From: an uncultured Methanoregula sp.
GTDB taxonomy: Archaea > Halobacteriota > Methanomicrobia > Methanomicrobiales > Methanospirillaceae
Assembly (NCBI RefSeq): GCF_963678795.1
Contig: NZ_OY787453.1
Coordinates: 1,178,001-1,242,000 of the forward strand
DNA: 64,000 nucleotides
Direction: 5' to 3'
Under the pieces are notes generated by a model. The model searched no databases. It worked only from the letters and a program-made list of their open reading frames with translations, and had not been told where the DNA came from. A program made the position numbers and the translations under genes. Positions 16,248 through 26,197 of the stretch are shown here, in pieces; position 1 is the stretch's first letter, and each line of letters opens with the position of its first letter.

Positions 16248-17762
16248 TTATAAAATTTTTTCATTCCGAAGAATATCAAGAATTTCTTGACAATATCCAT
16301 CTGCAATTTTTTTATGAGATTCTGGAGGTACTTCATCTCGAAAATGCGCTAATGGATTTCTAATTTTCACAATGATTTTTTGACGTTGATCCCAATAATT
16401 GTTATCTTTTTTCATAATATTTTGAAATGTTCCCCATTCAAAGAAAATAATTGTAAATAATGTCCCGATATATGAGTAGTCCAATAAATTTTCTGAAGCT
16501 GAACCAAAAAAGGCTTTTTCCTTCTGCTGATTGTCACGACATTCTTTAAAAGTATTCTTTAGACATGAGTTTATATTTTCAAGATGGTCTATCCATTTTT
16601 CTCCATATTTTCCTGTCATTTGTCTATCAATCAATTCTCGTAATCCTCGTTCTACTTGAGATAAAACTGGCCACAATTCTGTTTTTCTTTGAGTTAAATA
16701 TAAGAAATCTTTAAAATCCTGCGAAAGAGAGACAATGGTTCCATCACTTGTTTGGGATAAATATCCATGTTGTTGTAATCTATCAATTTCTCTTCGGTTC
16801 ACAGTAACCAGTGGCCCAAATAAAACTTGTAACACATTGTTAAATGTCGAATTCTCTTGGAGATGTTTCGCTACATCCTCATAATAATTTAGGAATAAAT
16901 TTTCATTTGAATGAACCGATATTTCAATATCGTTGAATATTTTATCAAAAAATTGTTCTATAATATGATAACAAGCGATGTCAAGAAGATAAGGATGACT
17001 CCCACAATAATGTTCAATTTTTTTATGTTGCTCTTTAGTTAATTCTAGACCACAATTTTGAAATTTTTGAAAATATTCTAATAAATCTTCATTGGTGTAT
17101 GAAATTAATGTTTTTTCATGAAATAAGCTATAATAATTTGATATTGCACCGCTTTGTTGTTCAATCTCCCTTAAAGGACGTCGTGAAATAGTTATATGAG
17201 TGGTTTTCCAATCAGGATAATAAGTTAATTCTCTCAATTTTTGAAAGGCAGATGGATTTTCTTTGAATAAATTTCTTGCATGATCGAATTCATCAAAAAT
17301 AAAAATGATATTGAACCCTAATTTCTTGATTGTTTCATAAAATTTTTCGATATAGAAATATCTCTCCATTTCAGGAAGTTTTTCATCATTAATTTTCGAA
17401 TAATTGTCATTAATCTCTTTATTGACAATAGACAAAGATTCCAATTCTGCATATGTTTGAAAAATAATTCCTGAAAAAAAACTTTCTGGGGTCTTATAAG
17501 TACCCATATTAATCCAAATTGGAATTTTTTTATTTGAATGTAATTCTCGTTTTCTTTCAATGAGAGCTTCGTGAACTAAACTGCTCTTGCCGATTTTTGG
17601 AGCACCAATAATAGAAATATCTTGAGGCGAAGGATTTTCAATAATTCTATCTGTAAAAAATTTTATCTCTTTTTTTCTGCCGAAAAAACGTGACCCGAAT
17701 GCAATACTTCCATAATTTGAGTACGGATTAATCCTGGGTCCAGTCGATTCCATTATCATCAC
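16248..17762 (-). CDS. STAND-type NTPase with C-terminal HEPN-like domain
   Basis: About 500 residues. After INPYSNYG and FFGRKKEI (the usual entry of archaeal STAND/AAA NTPases) come Walker A in GAPKIGKSS near residue 53 and Walker B in IIFIFDEFDH near 152. A winged-helix-like middle follows (EIDRLQQHGYLSQTSDG near 345). The last 120 residues are helical and end with KIRNPLAHFRDE, an Rx4H motif as in HEPN ribonucleases. The combination suggests an NTPase sensor that unleashes an RNase; that is inference. The stop of the upstream gene overlaps this start (TGATG), so the pair is translationally coupled; GTG 17762 and ATG 17759 are both possible starts. Strongly AT-rich. Confidence 0.75.
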   Translation of the reverse strand: MMIMESTGPRINPYSNYGSIAFGSRFFGRKKEIKFFTDRIIENPSPQDISIIGAPKIGKSSLVHEALIERKRELHSNKKIPIWINMGTYKTPESFFSGIIFQTYAELESLSIVNKEINDNYSKINDEKLPEMERYFYIEKFYETIKKLGFNIIFIFDEFDHARNLFKENPSAFQKLRELTYYPDWKTTHITISRRPLREIEQQSGAISNYYSLFHEKTLISYTNEDLLEYFQKFQNCGLELTKEQHKKIEHYCGSHPYLLDIACYHIIEQFFDKIFNDIEISVHSNENLFLNYYEDVAKHLQENSTFNNVLQVLFGPLVTVNRREIDRLQQHGYLSQTSDGTIVSLSQDFKDFLYLTQRKTELWPVLSQVERGLRELIDRQMTGKYGEKWIDHLENINSCLKNTFKECRDNQQKEKAFFGSASENLLDYSYIGTLFTIIFFEWGTFQNIMKKDNNYWDQRQKIIVKIRNPLAHFRDEVPPESHKKIADGYCQEILDILRNEKIL

Positions 17763-20700
17763 GCTTCTTTCGAATATCTTGTATGATAATTAAGCCATTC
17801 TTTGAAAAGTTCAACTTTAATACTATAATAGATCCCACTTTCACGTGTTACGACCTCTCGTTTTTCCAGATCATCCAAAATTAACTCTAATGGGACCGTT
17901 GTTTCAATTTGAATTGAATCTTTATTGCATACTCCACGGATACTGTTAATTGCAATCTGTTCAAGAACATGCTTCGCATCTTCACTTTTTATCGCATCCG
18001 CAGAGGTATCTCCCGAACTAATTAAATTATCAAATTTGCCTTCAGCAAGAGAGTTTTCACCAATGATCATTTCATTTTTAATGGATTCTATATCTGCTTC
18101 CGTTGCGTATTTTGAAAGATTTCTATTCATATATTCAACGAGTCTATTACCGATCATCTGAATATAATATGGATTTCCAGCGGTTAATTGGTAAATCCTT
18201 TCAATTGCCTTTTGCTTCAACCGGCTTTCTCCTTTTTTGCCACCAATTTTTATTGGTTCATCAATCAAACCTTCCGCATAGGGTTTCTTTAGGTAACTTA
18301 CACGTTCATCTTGAGTTGTTCCAAACTCATTGGGAAATTGTTGTTTAAACTTGGGCATCACATCTTGACCTGCTAAAATTGCGTCAAAGAGATTTTCCTG
18401 AAGGAAAGCTTTCCAATTTTTCATAAATTCTGGTTTTAATTTATCTTCGACAATAAAGTTGTATATATATGAAAATTCATCGATCATTACTACTGGTTTT
18501 ACATTCCTCCATCGTTCTTCTTTTTTCTTCTTATTATCAAATTCTTTGAAAATCTCTAAGAACTTGGATAAGGGGGATGGATGATTAAAAATTCGATATC
18601 ACTTGGAATTGTAATTTTCAAATCGGGATATCCACGATCATAAAAATCATTAAGCTTCGTCCTAAATTGAATTAAAATCCATTGAAGAAGTACATGTAAG
18701 AGGGGGGTTTTTGAAGATGGATCGAGAATCTTCCCAATATTTCCTAAGTCGAGTATTAGAATATTTGAATCATCTTTTAATCGTTGGTTAATATGATATA
18801 AAATCGATGATTTTCCAGATCTCTTTTGACCATAGATGACAATGCATTTTCCTTGATGGGGTGTCGTACGAATAGTCGTAATAATATTATTTATCAAATC
18901 ATCCCGGCCATAAAACATATTTGGATCTTGAACAGGTCCTCCTTCAGCATATGCCGAATAGGGATTTGGAATGAAATCAAATGTTTCTTGAGGGGATAAT
19001 TTAATAGAAAATGACTGATTAGAAGTAATTTTTTCTTCGCCAGTTCTTGTTTGATATTTGGCATAAATTGAAATTGGAAAGATTTGTGAATTGATTGCGT
19101 CTTCCGAAACTTCTATGGTGATAGGGACGGGTGTTTCCTCGCCACCTCGTAAGGATTCGGGTAGTCTTATTTCATCTCTGAATACTGTTGAAAAATACTT
19201 TTCATTTGGATCAATAATTATATACATTGATTCCGAAGGACTGCAGCCCGCTTTGTTTTTAACGGCAATCTGCAAGTCTATGCGGTTATTATTATCAGGA
19301 TAATAAGAATCGATAGCTAAACCCAAGCTGATTTGAGGAGCGGAAGTCCGATATAATTCATTGATACTCTTATTCGTTTCTATTTGGATGAAATCGATGA
19401 TGGGAAAAATTTCTTCTATTGACAACCTTGTGGGATTATAATTTATTTCTGTTTTTATCGATTCACATCTATCTCTTAACAGATGTGCAGTACGTTCTTT
19501 TTCTTCAAATGAGCTTTTTTTGACCAAATTCAAAGAAAAGTCAAATAATTTTTGCAATTCATCTAATCTTTGATTATCCAAATTAGAAAATAAGGAATTT
19601 TTTCTAAGATCCAGCAAAATACGAATACTATTATCCAACCAAGCCGTTGAAAATTTAAACTGCCTTAATGTCCTGAGGTCGAGTGTAATATTGCGGAACT
19701 TTTCATATTTTCTTCTTCTTAACTGAACAAACAGTTCCGAAAATTCTTGGAGATTATATATTCGATTTTCGACGAATATGCCATTTTTTTGTAAATAATT
19801 TAATGCGATTGTATGGTAGGTCCGTTTTTCAAAAATAAATCTCAATATTTGCTTCAAACCGAAACTCGTATTTAAAGTGAGTGATGTAAAGATATCAATT
19901 AATTTTTCACCATCAGAATACCGTTGAAATGCATCCTCTAAAGTATCAACAATAACAGAATCATTTTTCTGGGAACTCTGTCCGAGAGAAATTTTTTCTC
20001 GGCCTAATGTGGCAGATGCAAAACCAACAAATGAATTAATGGCGTCCGATGAATCCGATTTATCCAAGGATTCGTTATTGATACTACTGTAAATCCTTAA
20101 TGATTCAGAATACCACGTCATTGCAGAATCTAATGGTTTATTCTCTATGAGTGTCGCATCACCCATCGAAGTAAAACACATCACTAAAAATTTTTTATAG
20201 TGTTCTGCACCTGGGTTAATATCAAAAGAAATTTTCGCCGCCGATAAATAATAATTCCCTCTATCCCGGGGGCTTCGTGCCATAGAACGTTTGGCTAACT
20301 CTTCAAGTGATTGAATATCGTCTCTTGCATTTCGAGGATTTGCCTTATAGTAGTAAAATCCATGCTCATCCTTAGAGACTCGTTGCGGTAGAACTCCTTG
20401 GAACTGGCACCTTTTTAAAAAAAATTCTGCAAATTCATTTTCACCTAATGTTTGGAAAAACGATGAATCAATATTATAGTCAACAGATCCAGATTCTTTT
20501 ACTTTTTTTAATGCGATCAGGATATCCAAAGCAATGTCATTGGAATTCTTTTTTAATATTGTGTTTACTATCGCTTCAGAGTCATCGTATCTTCCGATTT
20601 TCAAGTAGGTTGTTGCTAATGATCGTTGAGCAACAATATTTTGGGGATCAAGATGCGTAATCTGAATGTATACGTCTTTTGCCTTTTCGGGATAATTTTT

Positions 20701-22755
20701 GATGAAAAATCCACCAATCTCATTTAATATTTTGATTTTTCCCCCTTTTTCGGTTGCTTTTTTCAGACGTTTCTCTAAAATCACAATGGCTTTATCATCA
20801 TTTGTTTTTTTATAAAAAGTTAATAACAAATCATCGATAGATTTTTTTTCCTTCACTAAGTCTCGATTGCGATTTAACAGATCTATCGCATCGTTAGTTC
20901 TCCCAAGTTCATCGTACAATAAAGCCAGATCTTTCACAGAGGTATCAAAATTGTCTTTAATTTTAATCGCATTTTCGAATAATTCAATAGCAGTTTCAGA
21001 GTCTTTTTCGATTATTTGTGCTCTTTTTGCTCGAGCATATGGATCGGCTCCTTTCGGTAAACCCTCAATTTTCGCATAATCTTGCCATTTCGTATAGAGA
21101 TCAAGATAGCTTTTGTTACGAGGATCTTGATCAACTAATCTTTTAATTTGGTTAATTGCGGAGGGGTAATCTCCATTTTCTGCAAACATTGATGCTTTTT
21201 TGAAAATTTCTGTATTGGTTAAATGCTCATAAATTTCAATTGCAGTTAATCCTCTTGGGAATTCGGAAAAACGAAAATCAACTAATAAATCCGTGGAATC
21301 TAATCCAAAACTCTCCAATCGTTTTCTTAAATCATCATCTTTGATCGCACTTTTATGAAAGAAATATTCCGTTGCATCAAAATCTTTTATCTGGCCAAAA
21401 CCTCTTGCTTTAAGATATTTGCATATCTGACCTGGTATTAGTGATTCATTCGGTTTTTTTACTATAGATAATTCAGCATTATTGTACTCATCTTCTTCAG
21501 TAAAATCATATGAAGGGAGGTCTTTTTTTATCTCATTAAACGTATCAATGAAAAGTTGTTTTTGGATTTTTCGCTCTGAAAATCTAAAAAATTTTTCTGC
21601 TTCCTCTCTTTTTCCTTTCTGATTTAGAATATAGGTAACAACCTGACAAATTTCTGAAAATCCAAGGGTATCATTCTCTAAATCAATAATATTTTCAGAC
21701 GAACTCTGCACGAGTTTATTAAAAAGGAGATTGACCCCCTTAAAATTGTTATTGATAATCGATAATTCACACAATTTATATAAAATTTCCTTTCTTAAAA
21801 TTTCACTTCCATAAATGTCTAAATTTTCCAAAGCAATCTGTGCTTTTCGGAAATTATTATTATATGTACATGCAATCGCCAAGTTTTGAAAATATTCTTT
21901 CCTTCTTGATCGTGATATTGCAGCCTCAAACATTTCAATTGAGGAAGCGTCTTCAGCAGTTAATAAAAAACACCCTGCGTTAAAAAAGAATACATCATTT
22001 TTAGGGAAATCTTCTCCAAGGATAATTATTTTTTCACTTAATCCTTTCAAACCTGAGCTATTTTTAGATCTTGAGTAATTATCGTAGAGATTTAGGATAG
22101 TATCCCATTCGCTTTTCGTCCGTTCCTTATGCCCGATTGGGATATATTTGGGCAATGAACGATTTGGTTCAATTTTTTTAAGAGAATTTTTTTTAAGAGT
22201 TGATTCAAATGTATGTAAATATTGGAAAAATTTTTGACCTTCATCGGAAGGATCTGATTCTTGAATTTCAGCAAATTCTTGTTGATTTGTTTCAATTGAT
22301 GGATGAGATTTGAATGGATAAACCTTTTTTTCCTCATTCAGTGGTGATTCGCTTTTTGTTTCATTTACCTCGACTTGATGATCGGGCTTTTGAGATGAAA
22401 TATCAATTATCGTTTTGGGCGTCTCTGTCTCTAAAGTGATTATCTGATGTTCAGTCGATTGTAATTGAGATTCACCAGCTAGAATTGGAGTAATGTCATT
22501 TTCTTGGAGATTTCCGCCGTGATGATCGGATTCTTGGCATATCTCTCCAATTTCTTTTTCTTTAATTTCCCAACCAGCGATGAGAGTCTCAAAAACAGTT
22601 ATTGTTTTATTCGCATTTATCAATTCAAGGTGATCTTCAAAAATTTCCTTAAGATTCCCGCAAATTTCTTTACCACTATTGGAGTAGATAGTAATTTCAT
22701 CTCCAATTGAGACTTGGCTTTTAATTTTTTGAATTTTAAAATTCCCGCTCTCCAT
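17759..22755 (-). pseudogene. Giant Sm-like/cold-shock/TPR/STAND NTPase gene, split by one frameshift
   Basis: Two adjacent frames form one gene of about 1660 residues. In order: an Sm-like or SH3-like strand domain (residues 1-65, SIGDEITIYSNSGKEICGNL), an acidic linker, helical repeats (about 200-410), a cold-shock-like domain (about 440-510: ARGFGQIKDF, then FFHKSAI), TPR-type repeats (about 530-1000), an Ig/CARDB-like strand domain (about 1138-1250), then a STAND NTPase with NPYSAYAEGG, MFYGRDDLI and Walker A GQKRSGKSS near 1305. The first frame stops at 18556; Walker B (VVMIDEFSYIY) and the remaining NTPase lie in the other frame ending at 17759. One base missing in the G5 run at 18572-18576 or the A5 run at 18587-18591 explains it. 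AT-rich throughout. Confidence 0.7.
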
Positions 22756-22819
22756 ATATTTATAGAATCTGTCGATGGTGATCCAATATTAAACCATCTA
22801 AATTATTTTTTTTTCAAAA

Positions 22820-23832
22820 GAGTACAGCTAAAAACCCGGCTTAGGTTTTTATCTTAGTACATCTGATAAAAAAATATGAGCGGGTTTGGGGATTATTTTC
22901 TGCATCAGGAATATACCAAGATCGCCGGACTGGGGAACAAGTTAGGAGAGATCCGGGACATAATCGATTGGGAGAAATTTCGTCCGATCCTCAACGATAT
23001 GTATCGGGATAACAAAGAGATCGGAGGCCGACCCCATAACGATGAGATCCTCATGATCAAGATGCTCGTTCTTGCCGGCTGGCATGGCTTATCAGATTAT
23101 GAGGTAGAACTCCTTGCCATAGACCGGTTATCGTTTCGACATTTTCTCGGGTATCCGGAGAAAATCCCCGATCGATCGACGGTATGGTTATTCCGGGAAA
23201 ACCTGACGAACCACGGAAAGATCCATCTCATCTGGGATGAACTCCAGCGACAATTGGACGAACAAGGCTATTCGATAAAACGAGGTACCATTCAGGATGC
23301 ATCGTTCATCACATCCGATCCCGGCCACGCCAAGGCAGATAAGCCCCGGGGAGATGTTGCAAAAACCCGACGAAGCCGGGATGGAACCTGGGCCAGGAAA
23401 GGTAACAAATCAGAATTTGGATACAAACTCCATTCACTCATCGACAAAGAATACCAGTTTGTCCGAAGATTCGATACATCAACTGCATCACTTCATGACA
23501 ACCAGATTGATCTCTCGCAAAAAGGTGAAACGGTATACCGGGACAAAGGATATTTCGGAACCGTCCCTTTCGCCTCCATCGACAAAACAATGAAACGATC
23601 GGTTCGTGGTAAACCGATCTCAACGAAAGACAAACGCAGAAACCGGGCGATCAGCAGAACACGGTCTCTCGTTGAACGACCGTTTGCAGTGATCAAACGG
23701 GTGTTTCATGCTGGGCATGTGATGGTGACTACACACCTCCGGGTCCATGCTAAAAATCTCTTCGCCTGTTTCTCATACAATCTCTTTAATCTCGTAACTG
23801 TTCAAAAAAATCATACGGTCTAGCGGTAGCTT
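22820..23832 (+). mobile_element. IS5-family insertion sequence
   Basis: The element encloses one intact transposase gene. Imperfect terminal inverted repeats are AGTACAGCTAAAAACC at 22821-22836 and, reversed, AGCTACCGCTAGACC from 23831 to 23817. TTTCAAAA stands just outside both ends and may be a target duplication, although IS5 elements usually make shorter ones. It lies between the start of the STAND gene and a decayed gene. The transposase has normal GC unlike the AT-rich DNA to its left. Confidence 0.7.
22876..23823 (+). CDS. IS5-family transposase
   Basis: A 315-residue DDE transposase. The N-terminal half carries the IS5-type helical region (GGRPHNDEILMIKMLVLAGWHGLSDYE, quoted in part: GGRPHNDEILMIKML). 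The catalytic triad is visible as D141 in TIQDASF, D223 in YRDKGYFG and E267 in SLVERPF, followed by the K/R-rich helix typical of the IS5 group. No frameshift or internal stop is present, so it may be active. It would cut and join its own ends to move the element. Confidence 0.92.
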   Translation: MSGFGDYFLHQEYTKIAGLGNKLGEIRDIIDWEKFRPILNDMYRDNKEIGGRPHNDEILMIKMLVLAGWHGLSDYEVELLAIDRLSFRHFLGYPEKIPDRSTVWLFRENLTNHGKIHLIWDELQRQLDEQGYSIKRGTIQDASFITSDPGHAKADKPRGDVAKTRRSRDGTWARKGNKSEFGYKLHSLIDKEYQFVRRFDTSTASLHDNQIDLSQKGETVYRDKGYFGTVPFASIDKTMKRSVRGKPISTKDKRRNRAISRTRSLVERPFAVIKRVFHAGHVMVTTHLRVHAKNLFACFSYNLFNLVTVQKNHTV

Positions 23833-24075
23833 TCAAAAAAGGAAAATTGGGGGAAGTAACACAGAGTGCCTGATAGATTCTGATACTTTTTACAAGTATC
23901 AACATGCTCTATTGGTCCGGATTAAAAAGTGGGGGATTTTCGCTATTCTCAAAAATGTATTAGATAAAATACTTATGACAAATTTAAGTCATGAATTATG
24001 TTCATCCATTTCCCCCCCGCTTCCCCTCCCCTATATATCCCATAAAATTCCCTCCAAAAGTATACGATAACCCCA
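23833..24075. other. Gene-free stretch with two small inverted repeats
   Basis: Contains a hairpin GATACTT-TTTAC-AAGTATC at 23882-23900 and the inverted repeat ATGAC/GTCAT around 23975-23992, then a pyrimidine-rich run. No gene is seen. Confidence 0.4.
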
Positions 24076-24472
24076 TCACCTCCCCCTGCCCGGACCTCCC
24101 CACCCACTCACCATCCCGGCGACAAACCCCACGCCCACCTTATGCACGAGCATCTCTGCCTTCTGGATGAGTTCCTCCGGCTTCGGTAACTCCCATTTCT
24201 ATCCGCATTCTCATCTGGTCAGCACGTTCCCGGGCTTCCGCTTTCACATCACCCCGGGAGTAATGAACGAGGTCAAGAAGGTACTTTCAGGATGCCGGGA
24301 GAGCGTCGGTTAGCCGGTTGATCATGACGAAGTCACCGCAGTAGTATGCCGACCGGTTATTGTCTTGACCGGATACGCTCGTTTTCAACAGCTCGGCGTA
24401 ATTCATCCTCAGGTACGCTGCAAGATCTTTTTGCAGTCCAGGGACCGACTGGTAGCGTCCCGCCGGATCCAT
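24076..24472 (-). pseudogene. Decayed hypothetical gene (opal codon and frameshift)
   Basis: Read from ATG 24472 the frame gives MDPAGRYQSVPGLQKDLAAY, then NRSAYYCGDFVMINRLTDAL and stops at a TGA (24284-24286). Reading through, the same frame continues KYLLDLVHYSRGDVKAEARE and RMRIEMG. Then coding character moves to another frame, LPKPEELIQKAEMLVHKVGV, ending at 24076. A Cys codon changed to TGA would restore the first part. Together they give a protein of about 130 residues, soluble and helical; I do not recognise the family. It follows the ftr gene on the same strand, so it may once have belonged to that transcript. Confidence 0.55.
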
Positions 24473-24500
24473 CGCGAGAGTATTTTTTTGATCATCCCGT

Positions 24501-25391
24501 TTACCGGAACAGCTCGTACAGGGAAAAACGGTGCTGTCCAAGCTTGCCGTCAAAATTCGATGCCCCGATATAGCTGGCCTTCCCGCTCTCCGCTGCAGCC
24601 AGGATACCGGCTTTCATGGCACTCTTTATAGCCATTTCATCCGTCCCGTTCATGACGATCTCGTAGATCGAACCCACGCCGTCCGGAACAAGGGAGTCAG
24701 CAATCCTGCCTTTCAGGGTCGGGCAGAACATATGGTTGGTGCTCGCCGGCATCGGGAAGCGGTAATTTTTGCATGCAACCTTCGACCCGCTTTTCACGAC
24801 CCCGCCGGCAAAACTCATGATGACACCCTTCATTCCCGCAATCGCACCGGCTCCGGCCACCGCTGCCGCAAGGGCGGCCTCGCGGTCTTTTCCCATGACA
24901 AGGAAATTTCCCCCGGCGATTCCCTTCACCGTGCCAAAACGCTCCTCGCCGGTATATTCGCCCTCCATGACAGGGATCTTCCAGCAGCTCCGTCCCCCGA
25001 CAATGCACCGCTCTTCGTACCGGTCCCCGAAATAGTGCATCCGTATCGCAAACCGCGAGCCTGCATCCGGCAGGCCGTCAAATGCGCCGGCCGTCGGCGC
25101 CGGGAGAACGCACTGGGAGATCCGGGCTGCAACATTGGCTTTCATATTCTTCTTCTCGGCGCAGATCAGGATCGAGACGCCCGGTCTCCCGTCCGGCGTA
25201 TCAGATGGGGAGACATCGCATTCTATCCCTGCTTCGCAGGGGCAGGCGATCTTGGATGTGGCAAAACCGGTTGCATTTGCGGCTGCCGTGTACGCCCATT
25301 CCCTCGTGGCTGCCGTGATAATGACCCGGGATATCCAGACCGGGAATGTCTCGGCAAACGTATCCAGGATCTCTGTACCATTGATCTCCAT
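24501..25391 (-). CDS. ftr: Formylmethanofuran:tetrahydromethanopterin formyltransferase
   Basis: A 296-residue protein, the exact usual length of Ftr, starting MEINGTEILDTFAETFP. Family-typical stretches are TGFATS, EAGIE, SPSDTPDGRPGVSIL, ISQCVLPAPTAGAFDGL, KIPVMEGEYTGEERFG, GIAGGNFLVMG, STNHMFCPTLKG and VGSIYEIVMNGTDEMAIKSA. Ftr catalyses the second step of CO2-reducing methanogenesis, moving the formyl group from formylmethanofuran to H4MPT in the cytoplasm. The start has a ribosome site (GAGGGC) 4-5 bases upstream, 14 bases after the stop of the cyclo-ligase-like gene, so both are probably cotranscribed. Some residues differ from what I remember of standard Ftr, so it could be a second isoform. 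Confidence 0.93.
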   Translation of the reverse strand: MEINGTEILDTFAETFPVWISRVIITAATREWAYTAAANATGFATSKIACPCEAGIECDVSPSDTPDGRPGVSILICAEKKNMKANVAARISQCVLPAPTAGAFDGLPDAGSRFAIRMHYFGDRYEERCIVGGRSCWKIPVMEGEYTGEERFGTVKGIAGGNFLVMGKDREAALAAAVAGAGAIAGMKGVIMSFAGGVVKSGSKVACKNYRFPMPASTNHMFCPTLKGRIADSLVPDGVGSIYEIVMNGTDEMAIKSAMKAGILAAAESGKASYIGASNFDGKLGQHRFSLYELFR

Positions 25392-25405
25392 TCTGCCCTC
25401 ATCCC

Positions 25406-25966
25406 TCAGGGATATACGATACCTTCCTCGGTGATAATATGATCCATGCGGACATCCGTCTCGTCCAGCGGAAGCCGGTCGATCTCCTGGCAGGCAAACG
25501 CGATGCCGATCTTGCGGAGGGAGGGGTGCTTCTCCAGGAACCGGTCATAATACCCGGCACCGTACCCGATCCTCCCGCCGGTCCGGTCAAACCCGAGCAT
25601 CGGGAGGAGGATGGTGTCCACATCCTCGCCTTTTGCCGGGATCTCGCTTCCGATAGGCTCGGGGACGCCAAACGTGCTCGGGACAAGGGCAGCAAAATCC
25701 CGCAGGTACGAGAGGCGCAGGCTCACGTCCTCCCGGACAATAATCGGGACAATAACCGGGTTTTTGCGTTCAAGCAGCGTTGTGATGATCGGCACCGTGT
25801 TGACTTCCTTCTCCTTGGACGTGTAGGCCATCACGGTCTCGTGTTCACCAATGAGCGTCATGAGGTGGCGGCAGATGATCATGCTTTTTTTAAGCCGGTC
25901 TTCCGGTTCCATGGCATCCTTGCGCTGCCGAAGGATCTGCCGTATGCTGCTTTTCTGCTCCCGCAT
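25406..25966 (-). CDS. 5-formyltetrahydrofolate cyclo-ligase family protein
   Basis: A 186-residue protein from ATG 25966 (start MREQKSSIRQILRQRKD); a longer form from 26017 is possible but adds residues unlike the family. The active-site signature GGRIGYGAGYYDRFL near residue 130 and the earlier VMAYTSKEKEVNT mark the MTHFS family, which cyclises 5-formyl-THF with ATP. Methanogens use H4MPT, so the true substrate may be a formylated pterin or a by-product. It is directly upstream of ftr in the same transcript, which suggests repair or recycling of formyl-pterins. Confidence 0.85.
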   Translation of the reverse strand: MREQKSSIRQILRQRKDAMEPEDRLKKSMIICRHLMTLIGEHETVMAYTSKEKEVNTVPIITTLLERKNPVIVPIIVREDVSLRLSYLRDFAALVPSTFGVPEPIGSEIPAKGEDVDTILLPMLGFDRTGGRIGYGAGYYDRFLEKHPSLRKIGIAFACQEIDRLPLDETDVRMDHIITEEGIVYP

Positions 25967-26197
25967 GGGCAGTAGTAGAGAACCGGTGTATTTATTCTTT
26001 TCCGGATTTATCCACACATAGAGAGAAGGGTTAACCGGTCGTCTGGGAGACTGTCATCCTGATTCCGGATGTCCCGGCACAGTCGGGCCGGCGACAGATG
26101 TTTTTAAAAAAAATGACTGACAGGAACCTGCTGCGATGTAACAGTTTAATAATTATGACTCACCACTTCCATGTGCTTAAAACCGGGCGACAGTCTG

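Noticed and set aside
23882..23992. CRISPR-like short repeats
   Set aside because: The two inverted repeats differ in sequence and there are no regular spacers.
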